From Choristoneura fumiferana (Eukaryota > Arthropoda > Insecta > Lepidoptera > Tortricidae), in contig NC_133486.1 in NCBI RefSeq assembly GCF_025370935.1, positions 6,688,359-6,752,358 on the forward strand: 64,000 nucleotides of DNA, given 5' to 3'. A program made the translations under genes and the position numbers. The notes under the pieces were generated by a model. It did no database searches, was not told where the DNA came from, and saw only the letters and a list, made by a program, of their open reading frames with translations. Below are positions 41,801-56,800 of the stretch, one piece after another (the stretch's first letter is position 1; every line of letters begins with the position of its first letter).

Positions 41801-44800
41801 TATAGTATTAGTAAAGCTTTTAATTCTTTAAAAGCCCTTAGTTCAATAAGGCCCAAATAAATTTTAGTTACATTTGAAATTTACCACGAGCTTTGCGGTG
41901 AAGGAAAACATCGTGAGGAAACCTGCGAAGCAATTCAATGGTGCGTGTGAAGTTCCCAATCCGCACTGGGCCCGCGTGGGAACTACGGCCCAAGCCCTCT
42001 TGTTCTGAGAGGAGGCCTGTGCCCAGCAGTGGGACGTATATAGGCTGGGATGATGATGAAATTTTAGTTAAGTGGAAAATGGCATTGTTCATATTTTACC
42101 AATGTACTCTGATCCGAAAACCATTTCGAGGGATAAGGTTCTTAAACAATTTTGTCCTATTCTGATCCAAAAATACTTAAGGGTTACGAATATATAGGCA
42201 AAAATATGTTTGACCTTAGTTTGACCTTCGTATTTTCATTAAGGGAAGAATCCCTTTACCTGAAAGTAAATCCATAAGTATCTAGGTTTATCTATGGTAT
42301 CTCTGTCACGCAAGACCCGTATTACGAAGTGCAAAATTCGAACTCCGTATCTTGTCGTCCCGCTGACGCTTATATTACGAGACTGAGAGGGACGGAACGA
42401 CACGAACTTCGATTTTCGAATTTCGTATTATACCCCGCAGGTCAAAGGCAGACATTGATGTCAGTCAGTTGTTCACATTAGCCAAAGAGTAGGTATTGAC
42501 ATGAAAAACAGAATGTACTCTAGCATTTTTCTGCCTAATTAATTAATTGAAAAAAAGACATTAAAGCTTAATATTATATAAATGAAAGAGATGTCATTAT
42601 GATATGAACCTAAAGAGATTAAGACCGTACTCGCGCCTATTACAACTACCGACGTAGAAAGATCGTTCAGTTCGTTGAAATGGATGTTTAAGACGCCGTA
42701 GCTTAACTGTTCCAAATATACATGAGTTAAAATAAAATTGTATCATAGTTTGTATACAATACGGTATTTGACTATTTTGTATATGTTTTATAAATTAAAA
42801 CTACACAATGCCTGTTATCGAATAGAGAAACAATTTTTAAGCTATCTTTACAAATAACAAAGTTATAAAGGTTTGAAATTCAAGATAAGACAGAGAAAGA
42901 CATACTGGCATGTGACGTCACACGCCAGTACCGCCATACTTGCTGCATAGAGAAAAGCGTTTGAGAAAGAGACAGGTATATAGATTTTTCAAAAAATCAC
43001 TATAAATCCAATTTTCAACAGATTTAAATTTTGTCTTCGCTAAACACTATCTGTATATCTATATTTTCATATTAATATTAAGATATGGCAAAATCAGGAG
43101 TTGTCAAATACCGTACTCGCAGAGAGGTAGTTATTCAATCGGCATAATATGATTCTTTTCAGACTAACCTATCTGTTTCTCTCTGCTCTTTCTTAAAACA
43201 ATATCCGATTGAATGTGACGCGGACAGTTAGTATCTATTGACATTGGCAACTAGCTCGTTTTTTTTTAAATGTTATTTTACTTAGCCTTTCACTTGGATT
43301 CAGCCGCCATGTACGATTTACGAGATATCGTATCTGATATTTTCAGAAAAAATAATAAATTTAACTATGTCATTTTATGCCAAGATATTCGAATTAGTAT
43401 CTTGAAATTATCTATATTTTAAGAGAATATGATAAACAAGAGTAGTAAAAAAAGTGATCAATGCCAATTGTCGGTTGTTTTTTTGTTTAAAGTTTATTTT
43501 AAAAACTTTTTAGCTTACTATTTTTGTGAAAAATGGGCGATTTTTATACTTTTAACATAATAAGGCCCATAGGCCTAAAACCTGTTATTGCTGTCAAAAT
43601 GATTATTTTTTTGGCGGGCCTTAATATCCTGCCCTGCTAGTGTTTAACCCTAAACTTGTCAAGTTGAGACAAGTTAAAAATATTACGGCAATTACATTAT
43701 GACAAGTTATTATGGAAAATACAAATAGTGCAAAAAGATGTTTATAAAGGTTTAAATTATTAAACGCTCACGATTATAGGTAAGCTATATCATTAGAAAG
43801 TGGACTAAATAAATAAAATTGCAATTATGTAACAAAAACTCTTTTATTTTAGCCTATTGTCTCATCAAGCCACCATTTTATTTCTTTCTCTGGAATACTT
43901 ATGGTTTTCAGAATGAAATAGGTGCTGGTGTAGTATTTTATACACATAAACTTAAAGCTTTATTCATCCTCTTCATAAAAATAACTAAGTATAAACACTT
44001 TAGTGCCACAATGGAACTAAGGGTATCGCCATCTTGGGCTCAAATTTGCGCCCGTTGGAGACAAAAGGGGGTAAGGAGTGCGCGTGTCGTGGGAGAGGAC
44101 AGGCTAAAACTTGAAACCAGGACCCAATTGCATAATCAAGTACAAGTAAATAATATCAGTGAATTTCAATACAAAATCGCTATTTTACTAACTACTATTA
44201 TAATATAGATTATATTATTACACTATAGAGAATAGGGAGGTTTGATTGTGTGTTGTGGATTTTTTTATTATTTTTTATTAAACAGATCCTGCGATGTCGT
44301 CATTATACAAGACGCGCGACCATAAAAATTCCATACCAAATTTATTTCTTTCTATAAAGATCTGGAATACAAGCTTAATCCTTATTTTTCAACAAATGAT
44401 GATTTTAGGTCGTTCATTTTAATTTTACAATTTTGTCGCTGAATTATTTCAGAGAAATTTTGTGTTCCATGCATGCATCTTTAATGGGCCCAGAGTTGGT
44501 CCAAATTAGTTAAGCTCTTGCTCTTTGTAGGTGCGAAGAAACCTTTAGCTAAGAAGGGAGCGGCGCGCGCGCAGCCCAGTCCGCCGCGCGAGCAGGAACT
44601 GTCCCAGGAAGAGGTTGACGCGCGAGCAGAACAGCTGTTAGCTGCTGATGTAGTCACAGGTATACTGTAAATAAGTTTTTGGTAAAAAATATATTTTGAA
44701 TACAAGTTTTTTTTTTGCTAACTGTACTTTTTGTTGACTGTACTTGTATTGTCACCCAAACTACATTTACTACTAGTACTAGTTATCAGTAACACTAACT

Positions 44801-47800
44801 TAAAAATACAGGCCTTATCTGAACATATTATAGAAAACTTATGATATGCATGTAGATAAAGTTATGTATGCGGCTATACATAATTAGGCATTAAAACACT
44901 CGTGTGATCTTATTATGAAACTCGCCTTCGGCTCGTTTCATAAAACCACACTCTTACTTTAATGCCTCTCATTATGCACCAGCCACATAAATAACTATTA
45001 GAAAACGGGTACTTATCAAACAGCCCTCGTATACATCACAAGTATTTAACACAACTTTATTTTTAACACAGTAGGTTCGCTATTTGAAAGGATCGCTAAT
45101 GCGGATCGGAATTATTTCCAAATATCACTGTCCATGATATAATCATACTTTATAATACGCCTTTGATATTAATGTCTTCTTGACAATAGATCTGAATTTT
45201 GTATCCGTTTCATTTATAATATTTTTTGGAATTTTATTATAAAAACGTATGAAATTTCCCAGAAACGACTTTTGTTTTAGCTAGTCTGTAAGATGCTTTA
45301 AGCTTCCCTGTGTTTCTAGTAGCCTTTGGCTTATCGACGTTAGTGGAAAAATCACATATGTCCTTCCTTTTCTTTTACAAATATACAATTTTACTCGCAA
45401 ATGTGATAAAAAACATTGTATGTCGCACGGGCGGTACTAGAATTACGAACATCGACTCATTAAAGCCCTCAGTCTTCGACTTCGGGGTTCTAATAGACTC
45501 TCGTTCGTAATTCCTTATTTACCGCCCTTAAGACACAATGTACTATTGCAGGCTTAGGAGACGGTAATTGGAAGACCCGTCTATCGGCTGTCCAGAGCTT
45601 TCATTCGGCCGTCCAAGGGTTCACCACGGACGACGCCTCAGCGCAGGTGCTGTATCGCATCCTGAACAAGAAGCCCGGCTTGAAAGACACGAACGTGCAA
45701 GTGATGAAGGCTAGGCTAGAGGCCTGCAAGTATATCACGGAGAACTTCCCCATTTCTACGTAAGTGTATAATTAACTGACGCGTGTTGTGATTATGAAGA
45801 TGTACAGTCAGCTGCAGAAGTGGAGCGGTTACGGTGCTCAAAATGATCTACACACGACTCTACTGCCGGCTACTAAGAGATTGTTTAGATAATTTTGAGC
45901 ACCATAACCGCTCATCTACTTCTGCTGCTTACTGTAAGTGGAAGAGCTCTGTCGAAGACTGTTAGCTGCTCAATTGGAGGACAGGATATTTTTTAGGATT
46001 CCGTATACAAAGGGATGGAACCCTTTTACTGTCGCTAATATAACCTATATGCATGTATTGCGCAACAGGCACCAATTATTTAAAGTATAAGAATCTTTGC
46101 TAATGTTATTGCTAAGAAAGAAGTATTTCTAGTATTCATCATCGTCATCATATCAGCCATAGGACGTCCACTGTTCGACATAGGCCTCCCCCATAGACCT
46201 CCAGTTGCCTCGGTTGGAAGCTGCTTGCATCTACCGCCGTGAACCCGCGACTTTAACCAGGTTTCTTTTTATTTATTTTTTATTCGACTGGATGGCAAAC
46301 GAGCAAGTGGATCTCCTGATGGTAAGAGATCACCACCGCCCATAAACATCTACAACACCAGGGGTATTGCAGATGCGTTGCCAACCTAGAGGCCTAAGAT
46401 GGAATACCTCAGGTGCCAGTAATTTCACCGGCTGTCTTACTCTCCACGCCGAAACACAACAGTGCAAGCACTGCTGCTTCACGGTAGGATTAGCGAGCAA
46501 GATGGTGGTAGCAATCCGGGCTGGTTAGTGGACGTCCTACGCTGCGCTTGCCGATTGCACGTTGTGATTTCTAATATTATACCGAATAAAATATATAAAA
46601 CATGTGTTTTATACTATAACGAATTTGAGATGCAGTTTTATAAACTTTTACTACATTTTTCTTTCTTTATGTTACAAGATGTGTTAGAAACGTCTAAATA
46701 TTGTTTAAAATGTTCTACTCTTAATAGGAAGACTTGTGCTTTGTTTAGCCCAACAGATTAACTACGTTCCGTTTTAACTGGTAACCATTTCCTACAGCAC
46801 CGCAGCAGACTTCATCCTCCAGGACGTTGTAGCTAAACTCGGAGAAGCCTCCTGTGCCTCCGTCGCCGCGGACACACTGACCTCCCTCGCGGACGCCTGC
46901 GGGCTTGAACACGTGCTCAACGAGGGTCTGACCTTCGCTATGGACTCACAGAAGAACCCCAAAGTGCAGTCGGAAATGTTCAACTGGATGTGTGTGGCGA
47001 TCAAAGAGTTTGGATTCACGTGAGTTTTTATTTGAAACAAAGAAAGCAAAATTTATTCGTGACATTTACAAAGCAGAGAAAAAGAAACACCGAAATCGAG
47101 ACAAATTTTGTCACCAAATGGTCCCAACTCGGCATAATTTAACCACTTATTATTACAGATGTAGTAACTAACCAACCATCTTCTGGCTACGTGCTATCAA
47201 CTGCACCAACCAATCGGAAACTATGATCGTTTGCATACCCCAATAGTGGCGTTGGGTGTCATCCATCGCAACTATCATAAGCCATAATATCCTCCACGTC
47301 ATCTCGTATTTTTCGGTTACAATAATCTTTTATTAGCTTAGATTAGCTCATATCCCATATACATCTCCGATACTGAGTAGCAGTTTCACCAGCCATCGCC
47401 ATTTTATGTGACAGAAATGGTGTACTGCCGCTTCGGCAAAATATTTTTCGCCAAATTTCACTTCCCAAAAAACTTATCGCAGTAGTTTCATGTCCCAAAC
47501 GAATCTTTAGCATATTTACATTTCGCATTTTATTCATTTGGTCAAATTAGGCCTATCATTAGACATAATTTTACTTTGTCAAATTTTATTACGACAAACG
47601 TTTATTAAGCAAACGTTTTATTTTGGCTAATATTGTATTCCAAAAAAATGCTTGTTCAAAATGACATTTCGCACTAACCAACCACAGAAACCAACTGCTA
47701 CCAGAAAAGTAGGTTAGGTTAGAACTGCGTCTTTCACAGAAACGAACTGCTATCAGAAAAGTAAATGAGGTTAGACTGCGTCCCCCACAAAAACGAACTG

Positions 47801-50800
47801 CTCCCAGAAAAGTAGGTTATTATGTCATGCGATATTTTGGGAAGTGTATATTATGCCAAACGATACATTTTACTAAATAATATTTGGTAATATGAAACAT
47901 GACTAAGTAATTATTTGTGAAACAATAATTTGCCAAAAAAAAAATTAACTGTAAAATTGCGATAAGTTTTTTCGGCAAATGATTTTTTGTCAAATGATAA
48001 TTTGAGTAAAATATTTTGGGATGTGATATTTTGCCAAAAGTTTTTTGCCCATACATTTAGTAATCCGACGGAAATATGTGATGTCGTCTCTGTTTATTCG
48101 GACAAAACAAAGACTGCATCACAGATATGTGACATAAAATTTTTCATTTGAGTGTTGAAACGGCCACTAAACCTTGTTCACAGAATGAAGATTAACTGCA
48201 TAGTCGCACACGCAAAGAAAGCCCTCTCGGCGACGAACCCCACCGTACGCACATCCACGGTGACCTTTCTAGGGATACTGTCGCTGTATGTCGGTCCGTC
48301 GCTCATCAATCACTTTGACAGCGAGAAACCGGCGACCAAACAGCTGATCAGTCTCGAGATGGACAAATACGCGAACAGTTCTCCGCCAACGCCGACGCGG
48401 CAAGCGGGAAAAGTCAGCAAGGTAGGTTCCACAGTTCGTATCAGTAGATTGACGTTAACACAGCTGTGCGGTGTATTAGCGGTGTGCTAAGCAAAAAGAA
48501 AGGTAAAATTTAGACTCTAATTGGGTTTTTTAGGTTTCAAATTACATTTTGGGGGCATAATAAATCCGAAGAAATTTGGACTCTAATAACGTAAGCATAA
48601 GGTACAGATTACTTTAGGGGCGTGGCCTGGACGGATCCGTCACACGGTAAACGAAAGGTTAATCAAAGACTAGTTAACCTATACTTGATTTGGATAGGTA
48701 TTTAACTAAATGTAAACAAAACAACGTCAATTCGTGCCTTAAATATTGAAATTCCCCCATTTAACTATCTAATCATTTATATTTCTGAATTGAAATACAC
48801 TAGTCTAGTTTGTATTACAATGATAGTAAGTAGATAAGTATAACGCTGAAGTTTGTTTACATTTATTTAAATTCAAATTCAAAATCTTTATTGCTTTCTT
48901 TAAATACCTATCCAAACCAAGTATAATACCTAATTATTCTTGTACCCACATTACAGTATCCTGAAATTAAAATTAATTTTCAATCAACTGCAAAAAGTCG
49001 ATCGAGTCGATAAGTGACGTCATAACTAGCTGTTGTCATACGAAATCTATAGGAGAATCGTTTTTTGACAGTTCAAACATTAGTTGATTGGTGGTGTCAT
49101 CATCATTATTGCCATGTGTTGCAACCCAGAAATTGAAAGAAAGAAAAAAATAGTTTTTTTTTTTGCAATTGTTCCATATGGGTATGGTGGGTTCGTTACA
49201 AATTGGTACGGTACACTGCACAGCACACAGCTGTCTTGCGAGTGATGCCTCAGAATTTTAGATATTAGATAGAAAATCTTATCAATTATCTGAGTCGTTT
49301 TTTATCTTTAGGAATAGAGGATTGCCGATTGGATTTGATAATGCTTATGTAATGGAATGTGTCAAAGATGATTATCCAATGTTGTTTATTAGATAAAAAC
49401 GTTTGTGTATCAGATGAGTACACATCTAGCCACGAAGTCGACGTTTTCCTGATAACTTTTTCCACTCTCGACACGTACATTTCAGATTTCCTGTAATTAT
49501 AACCTTGTAATTTTTTCTCTGTGTATCTGTTTTCTGTATCGCTTACTATTTCTGGTGTATAAAGAGTCTTTGTATTGTATTGTATATATTTATATACTTA
49601 CCTAAAAAGTGCTCTTTTTACAAGTTTTTATTTAACTTGCAATGTATGTATGTATGGGTCAAATCTTGCAAGGTTTTGATGCAGTTCCAGTAGTCGGATG
49701 GACTTGAAATTTGGCACACTTATGTAACTGGTAGTGGCACTAGTGACATCCAGGTAGTCCGGATTTGTACCCCATAAAATGATACTTTGAAGTGACCCAG
49801 GAGACGTTACCATGTCAACCAGCTGGATTTATAAGTTGATTGACCCTTGTAACAAAAACTTTTTAGACCAAATCATCATTTAACATAACTTTTCGTAGTC
49901 CGCAAGCAAGGCGTCGATGGGCGACGACCTGGACGAGCCGTTCGAGGATGCGGACGAGGAAGCCCCGGTCGCAGACGACAACCGTCCGCGCACCGACATC
50001 GCGCCGCTCATCACCGACGCGCTTGTCGCTGAGATAAACGACAAGAACTGGAAGGTGTGTGTTAATATTGGCCAGTGCGATCGCAATCGCATGCCACTAT
50101 TTCGTTTAAGGCAGTTGTTATACAGCCGATATACAGCCGATAATACAAAAAGGCAATTGGCAGGGTCCATATTGACTCGCATAAAATCGATCCTCCGATT
50201 TTTTTTCCTGCTACCGATTTGTAGCCAGAATCATCACTCTTCCGAATTTTTTACTTCATAATTTTATTTGTCATAAATTTGTACTACTACCAACTGAGGT
50301 CATAATGGTCACTTATCAGAATATCGTAATTCATAACGTTGTCACTAAGATATGATTGTACTCATAATGCTGGTTTTCATATTTCTTTCATTCATAATCA
50401 TCAATTTCAATAAACTTATTAATCATAACATTTAAACATCGATACAGTTTTTTACGTTAATTTAACGTTTAATGCGATGTTGGAACTGAAGTGAAAGTTT
50501 TTATATATTATTATCAATATGGAGGAGAAATAAACGAATATAAATAGGCCCAGATGATGATATTGATGAGATTATTTACTTAAATTGTGATTATCCTACT
50601 TTACTGGTGGCAGTTTGGTTCTGTAGTGGTCGCAGTTCTAACCTAACCTAACCTACTTTACTGGTAGCAGTATGGTTTTGAGGGAGTCGCAGTTTTAACT
50701 TAACCTAATCTACATTTCTGATATCTAATATAACTTATAAGACGATTGAGGGTAAAATTCATATAAAATTGATTTGCTGACGAATTGTTTTTTCTTTGTT

Positions 50801-53800
50801 ACTTACATCTATTGTGGTAAAATAATGTCTGTAGCAATAAAATCCAACAGATGGTGATTGCTTCGCCCATTGATGGCGTAGTCATCGAAATACTTATCAC
50901 ATTTTTTTTTCACTAAACGAAAGCAACGCAGGCCATAAACTATGACAATGAAGTTTATAGCTACAAATAAGTCTTCTTTAAAAATATATGATAATGGAGT
51001 TTTATGAGTACAAAACAATATGCTTAAAAAAAGTATGACAAAAAAAAGGAGTACAAGATATATTTATGACAACTGCCATTATGATTTTAAATGTTTCGGA
51101 GTTATGATCGGTAGTAATAGTGACTAAGTATTAATAGTGAGTATTATGACAGAAAATTGTATGACAAACATTTTCGGAGTTCCAATAATCGGGGTTGAAA
51201 AATTATGCCAACTTTGGCGCACCCCAATTGGCAGTATCTCATTTTTAGACATTCGAGTAAACAGAGAAAATGTGTTAATTGATTTCGCGTCGCCGTAAGG
51301 AGGTTTTATTGTTCTTAGGGGTTTTTGATCATGTTGTAGACAAGATACGGCCAATTTGCTTAGTTCATCTGATACTGTCAATTGCCTTATGAGGGCAGCT
51401 TAGAGATCCCTTAAAAGGATAAGTTGGTATCTCAACGGTCTTTTTTTCTTTTTTTTGTAAACAAGACAAGTAGATTAGCAGGGTGGACAAAATTATCTAA
51501 AATCTTGTCAGTCACAATTCCATGGGATTATTTACAGATACTATTTTCCCTAGTCGTTAAATCATGCATTAAATTTACAATTAAGACGTCAATTTCCTAA
51601 CCAATTATTTTACATGTCCGTAGGTCCGAAACGAAGCCCTAGACAAGCTGAAAGCGATCATAACGAACTCTTCCCCGATCAAGCCGACGCTCGGCGAGTT
51701 GCCGCCAGCTTTGGTCGCGCGGCTTCTCGACTCTAACTCCAAGCTTGCTCAAAGCGCGCTGCAGATTTGCGAGACGCTCGCCGTCGCTATGGGACCGAAG
51801 AGCAAACAACATGTTAGGACTTTCTTCCCAGCGTTTTTCCAAGGTATATGTTGTGATAAAACGACTTTTTATGCTCTAGTGCATAATGTAAAATCTTCGT
51901 CTAAGACCAAGGCGAAGGAGGTGCCAACAGCCACAAACAAAAAGAATATATTAAGTTAATTAAAAACTTGTAAAACCAATGTTTTCAGCTTTTGGCGACA
52001 ACAAGCAATGGATTCGAACCGCGGCGGTGTCTTGTGTGGCGACTTGGTGCCGCGAGGCGGGGCCGCACGTGCCCTTCGACGGGGAAATGGTGTTGGACGC
52101 GCTCAAGGCCGGTTCGCCTGTGTTGCGGGCGTCGCTGCTGCAGTGGCTGGCTGATCATCTGCCTAATGGTAAACTTGTCATATAAAAAAAGAAAGAAAAT
52201 ACATTTGTTTCTGCGGGATAGAATCAGAAATGATATCCGCAGTAGGACTAAGGTTACCGATATGTGTCAGGCTATGGCCTCAAGAATTGCGAAACTGAAG
52301 TGGCAGTGAGAGGGCACATTGCTCGCAGGACTGATGGCCGATGGGGTCAGAAGGTTCTCGAATGGCGTCCGCGGACCGGGAGACGAATTGTCCGTAGGCC
52401 TCCAACAAGATGGAGCGACGACCTGGTCAAAATAGCGGGATCGTGGTGGATGCGGAAAGCACAAGACCGGCCTGAGTGGAGAGCCTTGGGGGAGGCCTAT
52501 GTCCAGCAGTAGATGTCTTTCGGCTGACATGATGATGATGACATTTGTTTAACATAAGAAAACATCACAATTAACATAATGGAAAAAAGACAAGACACAC
52601 ATGACGCTAAATAGGTCGCCACTCACGCGCTAACGCTGAACACTGGAGCGGAGCGAAAGCGGAGTTGCGGAATGTGTCTGTCCATAGGTGCGGAGTCGAG
52701 CGAGAAAGTAATGCGGAACGGATTTGCGGACTATTTTTCCATTTGACTATTCGATTTCAGAGGACTATTTCGCTTATTACTAGAAGATTCGGTCTTGAAT
52801 CGGTCAACATGTAACGAGGTGTGATTCAACTCGTTTCTTCCTAACTCTTTGGACTGTCTGGTCTAGCACACATTCTAAAAAAATTACATTTAAATTCAAA
52901 TAACCTTTTCTAAATTCCACACCTGTTCGATTTACACCTGTCTTTTTATCCTAGATCCTAAAAAAATCCTGAAACTCCTTAACTAGCTCACAATTTACTA
53001 CACCTATATGAAGGAAGGTTTATTTCCTTCTACAGTTTTCAATAGTTGTGCAGTGCGTTAGGTTCCTTCAGTTCATTAGCTTGTAATACTGCTGGACTTC
53101 AGTGTTATTGATTTGTATAAAATAAAGAACTGGGCACAGAAACGTAAGTTGATTAACTATGTATTTTTATAATTGTCGATACAATGTCAAAGCATACCTA
53201 TTTAGATACTTAAGACCGCGTCTGTTTGTCCGCAGGTGCCCTTTAATAATGATCTTAAATAAATATTACTGGTCTGCCTTCTCCTGCCTTCTTCATCCCA
53301 CCACCAACTCCCCGGTCACTACTTCGTGACAAACATTGCGTGGTTAATAATATAAATTGTTTTAATCTTAGTCTTTTGTCTCCTCCAGTACCTCCAAAGT
53401 CGTTCCCGCGCGAGGAGCTCTCATCATGCGTGCCGACTTTATACGCGTGCCTGGAAGACCGCGCAGCCGACGTGCGCAAAGCCACCGCCGATTGCGTGCT
53501 GCCGTTCATGCTGCACCTTGGATATGAATCTATGCACAAGCAACTCGAGAAGCTAAAGGTAAGATGATACTTTTAACACCCAGCTCTATAAAGCCACCTG
53601 TAGTTGGAGCTGTGGAAGGAAAATATTTTTGTCAGATCAAAGTTATGTTTGTGTCAAAGTTATGATAATGCTCTTTGGATATGACATTTTACTCCCATAG
53701 TCCACCTTAAGTTGATCTAGTTAGAGAAGAAGTTTCTGTTTTATGATATTAAATTTCGTTTTTGTATCGATATATTTATACAAATAGTTTTCTTATAAAA

Positions 53801-56800
53801 TGATGCATGTTTAGATAACGATCCGTGCACTGACGACAAAAAAATTACATCTTTATAAACAATCCACTCAAGGCTGGCCTCGTAGAATAACGCTTGCAGT
53901 ATTTTCCTTCCCTATTTTGTAGTTGTTAGTTTTTACATCAAGTGTTACAGATTTTTTAAGCAGCGATTTAATGCACTTGTATCTTTGACAGCCCGGCTCC
54001 AAAACGGTGGTTCAAGCGGCGTTGGACAAGGCGCGACCGAATCTGCCCGTGCAGCCCTTACCCAGCAAGGGAAAGAAGGAGGAACCCCGCGGCGTCAAGT
54101 CTGCCGGTGCGCTTAAGAAGGAGGCCGAGAAGAAGGGCGCGGCTCCTGCTAAGGGCAAGGTAAATACCAACCATTAACGACGGGAGATGCTTAAATGTAT
54201 CTTTACACTAAACTATAGAAAATATTTTGCTCACCCGTGACCCTGCGATGGTTAGGTCTATCCAACAAATGTGTATAAATGCAGCTCCTCCACCTCCACA
54301 CTGTAAGAACACGCACAAATCACGCAAACCCAGCGCCTCATATGACATTATTATTTATCATGTCTTTGGTCCTTAAGGCGACTCGACCCAAAAAAAAAAC
54401 CATCTATCACCATCACCGCACTACACTCAACCAGAGTTTATCTTCAGAGCAACGCAACTGTTCACCACGCTACTAGGTTTGTGTGATTTGTGTGTGTTCT
54501 TACAGTGTGGAGGTGAAGGAGCTGCATGGACACATATTTGTTGCATTGACGTAGATGGTAAGGTCGGGGGTAAGCAAAGTATGTACTAGTTGTTTTTAGT
54601 CATTGATATGGACGTCCGCAAAGTAACGCCTGATTCAATAAATTATCTTTACACTACATTGTTTCTATCGCTTTTACTAGGAGCCGTGGTACAGTGGTAT
54701 ACATGTCCATCACGTGGCACTACAAATACATTTAAAAAAAAGTACAGAACAACAACACACCACATGCTTTTTTACTTTTTTAGGGCCCAGCGAAGCCGGC
54801 ATCTGCTACCGCCCGCGGCAAGAAAGACGACGAGGACCTTACGCCCTTGCTGCCTCAGAACAACGCCAAGAATCAGCGCATCATTGACGATCAGAAACTA
54901 AAAGGTAGGGAGGTTATCCACAATATGCGAAATATACCTTGCCTCCAAATCAATTCGTAATGATACCTACTGAGTAAGAAGAACCTAAAACTACATATTT
55001 CTGAAAGGAAGGTTAGTACCGGAAACTATTTCTGTGGTCTTAATAACTTAATTTGTTTCAGTACTAAAATGGAATTTCACTGTGCCACGCGAAGAATTCT
55101 TCGAGCTGCTGAAAGATCAGATGGCCACCGCCGGTTTGAACAAACAACTTGTTGCCAACATGTTCCATAGTGACTTCAGGTCAGTTCAGTCTACTGCATT
55201 TTTTGCTGACCAAATTTTCGGTTTGCAGATGTCATTTTTTTGAATGACATTTTTGATTTAATATCGTGTCAGATATTTATGCGGTCCGCCTACATCCGAT
55301 GATTAAGCTTTCACAAGTAATAGATATATAAGCCGGTGGGAGTTGTCACATATTTTTGATTTCAATAGGTATCAGGTATATATCCGGCTACAGTGAAACG
55401 ATGTTTATGCCAGTGATGGCACATATTTATGATATCATGGAGAATCTGATGGTTTTGCACGGCTGATCATAGTCATATATTTATGTTGGTGATTGTACCT
55501 AACCTGTTCGCACGCAATTTGTCAACAATTTTAATATTTCTCTTTTTTTTTTTTTCAGGTACCATTTGAAAGCAATAGAGTCCCTTTCTGACGATCTGCA
55601 CGAAAACGGCCCAGCTCTCATGTGCAACCTGGATTTAGTGCTCAAGTGGTTGACACTACGTTTTTTCGACACCAACCCTTCAGTCATTCTCAAAGGTCTA
55701 GAGTACTTGGCCACGGTGTTTCAGTTCCTGAGCGATAATGACTATACGATGGCGGAGTATGAGGCTAACTGCTTCATACCGTACCTTATTTTGAAGGTAG
55801 GTTGATGGAATGATTATTTTTCGCATTTTAAATGTTTCAGTAAATTCCTTAATGGTTTCAATAATGGCTTACTGCGACAAACTATAGCTTACTCATTTAT
55901 TAAAGTTTTTTGTTAATAAATTAACAGGTTCATGGTCCTATGAGGCACGTTGTGTCTCATAGGGTGGTTTCACTGGTACGTCCATGCGGCACATGTGCCT
56001 CATGGGAATGACATATCTTAATATGAAATTTTATATCGTTTAATGTCATTCATTATTACTATGATTACGTGTTGAAGGAAGGGGTGGCACATTGCTTCGG
56101 CACTGTGAACCTGTTAAATAATGATCCTAGAAAAAATTACCTATTTAAAAAAAATGTAGCGAAATATCTGAAGGCCACTAAATATGGGTGGAATGGTGAT
56201 GGTCGCCGCGGCAGTGGCGCCGCGTAAATGTTATCGCGTGAACTTATTTTATGTCAATAGCGCACGCCGGCAGCTTTGCTTGTAATTGCACCTTAAACCA
56301 GTATAATTTCATTTAATATTGAACCTTATTACCAGGTCGGAGATCCCAAAGATACCATCCGCGCGAGCGTAAAGGCTCTCTTCAAGCAAATATGTGTGGT
56401 CTACTCTGTCACAAAACTGTTCGGGTATTTGATGGAAGGAACCAAGTCTAAGAACGCGAGGCAGAGGGCTGGTAAGCATTATTGATGACTAGCTTTTGCC
56501 CGCGTCTTCGTCTGCGTGGAATTCGGTTATCGCGAGCTGTTCCCTCGGGAACTGTGCATTTTTTCGGGATAAAAAGTAGCTATGTCACTCTGGCCCATTA
56601 ACTATCTCTATGCCAAAAATCATGTCGATCCGTTGCTCCGTTGCGGTGTGAAAGAAGGACAAACATACAAACACAGTTTCACATTTATAATATTAGTATA
56701 GATTAACCAATCTTCTACTCTGTGAGCATCCGTGTAAGACAACGACGTCTATGCGACACATATTTTGTAAAATAACCTTATCACTCCTTTCAGTGGCGTC

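Noticed and set aside
43819..44208. 129-codon frame before an msps exon
   Set aside because: Hydrophobic AT-derived composition with no recognisable domain; likely chance.
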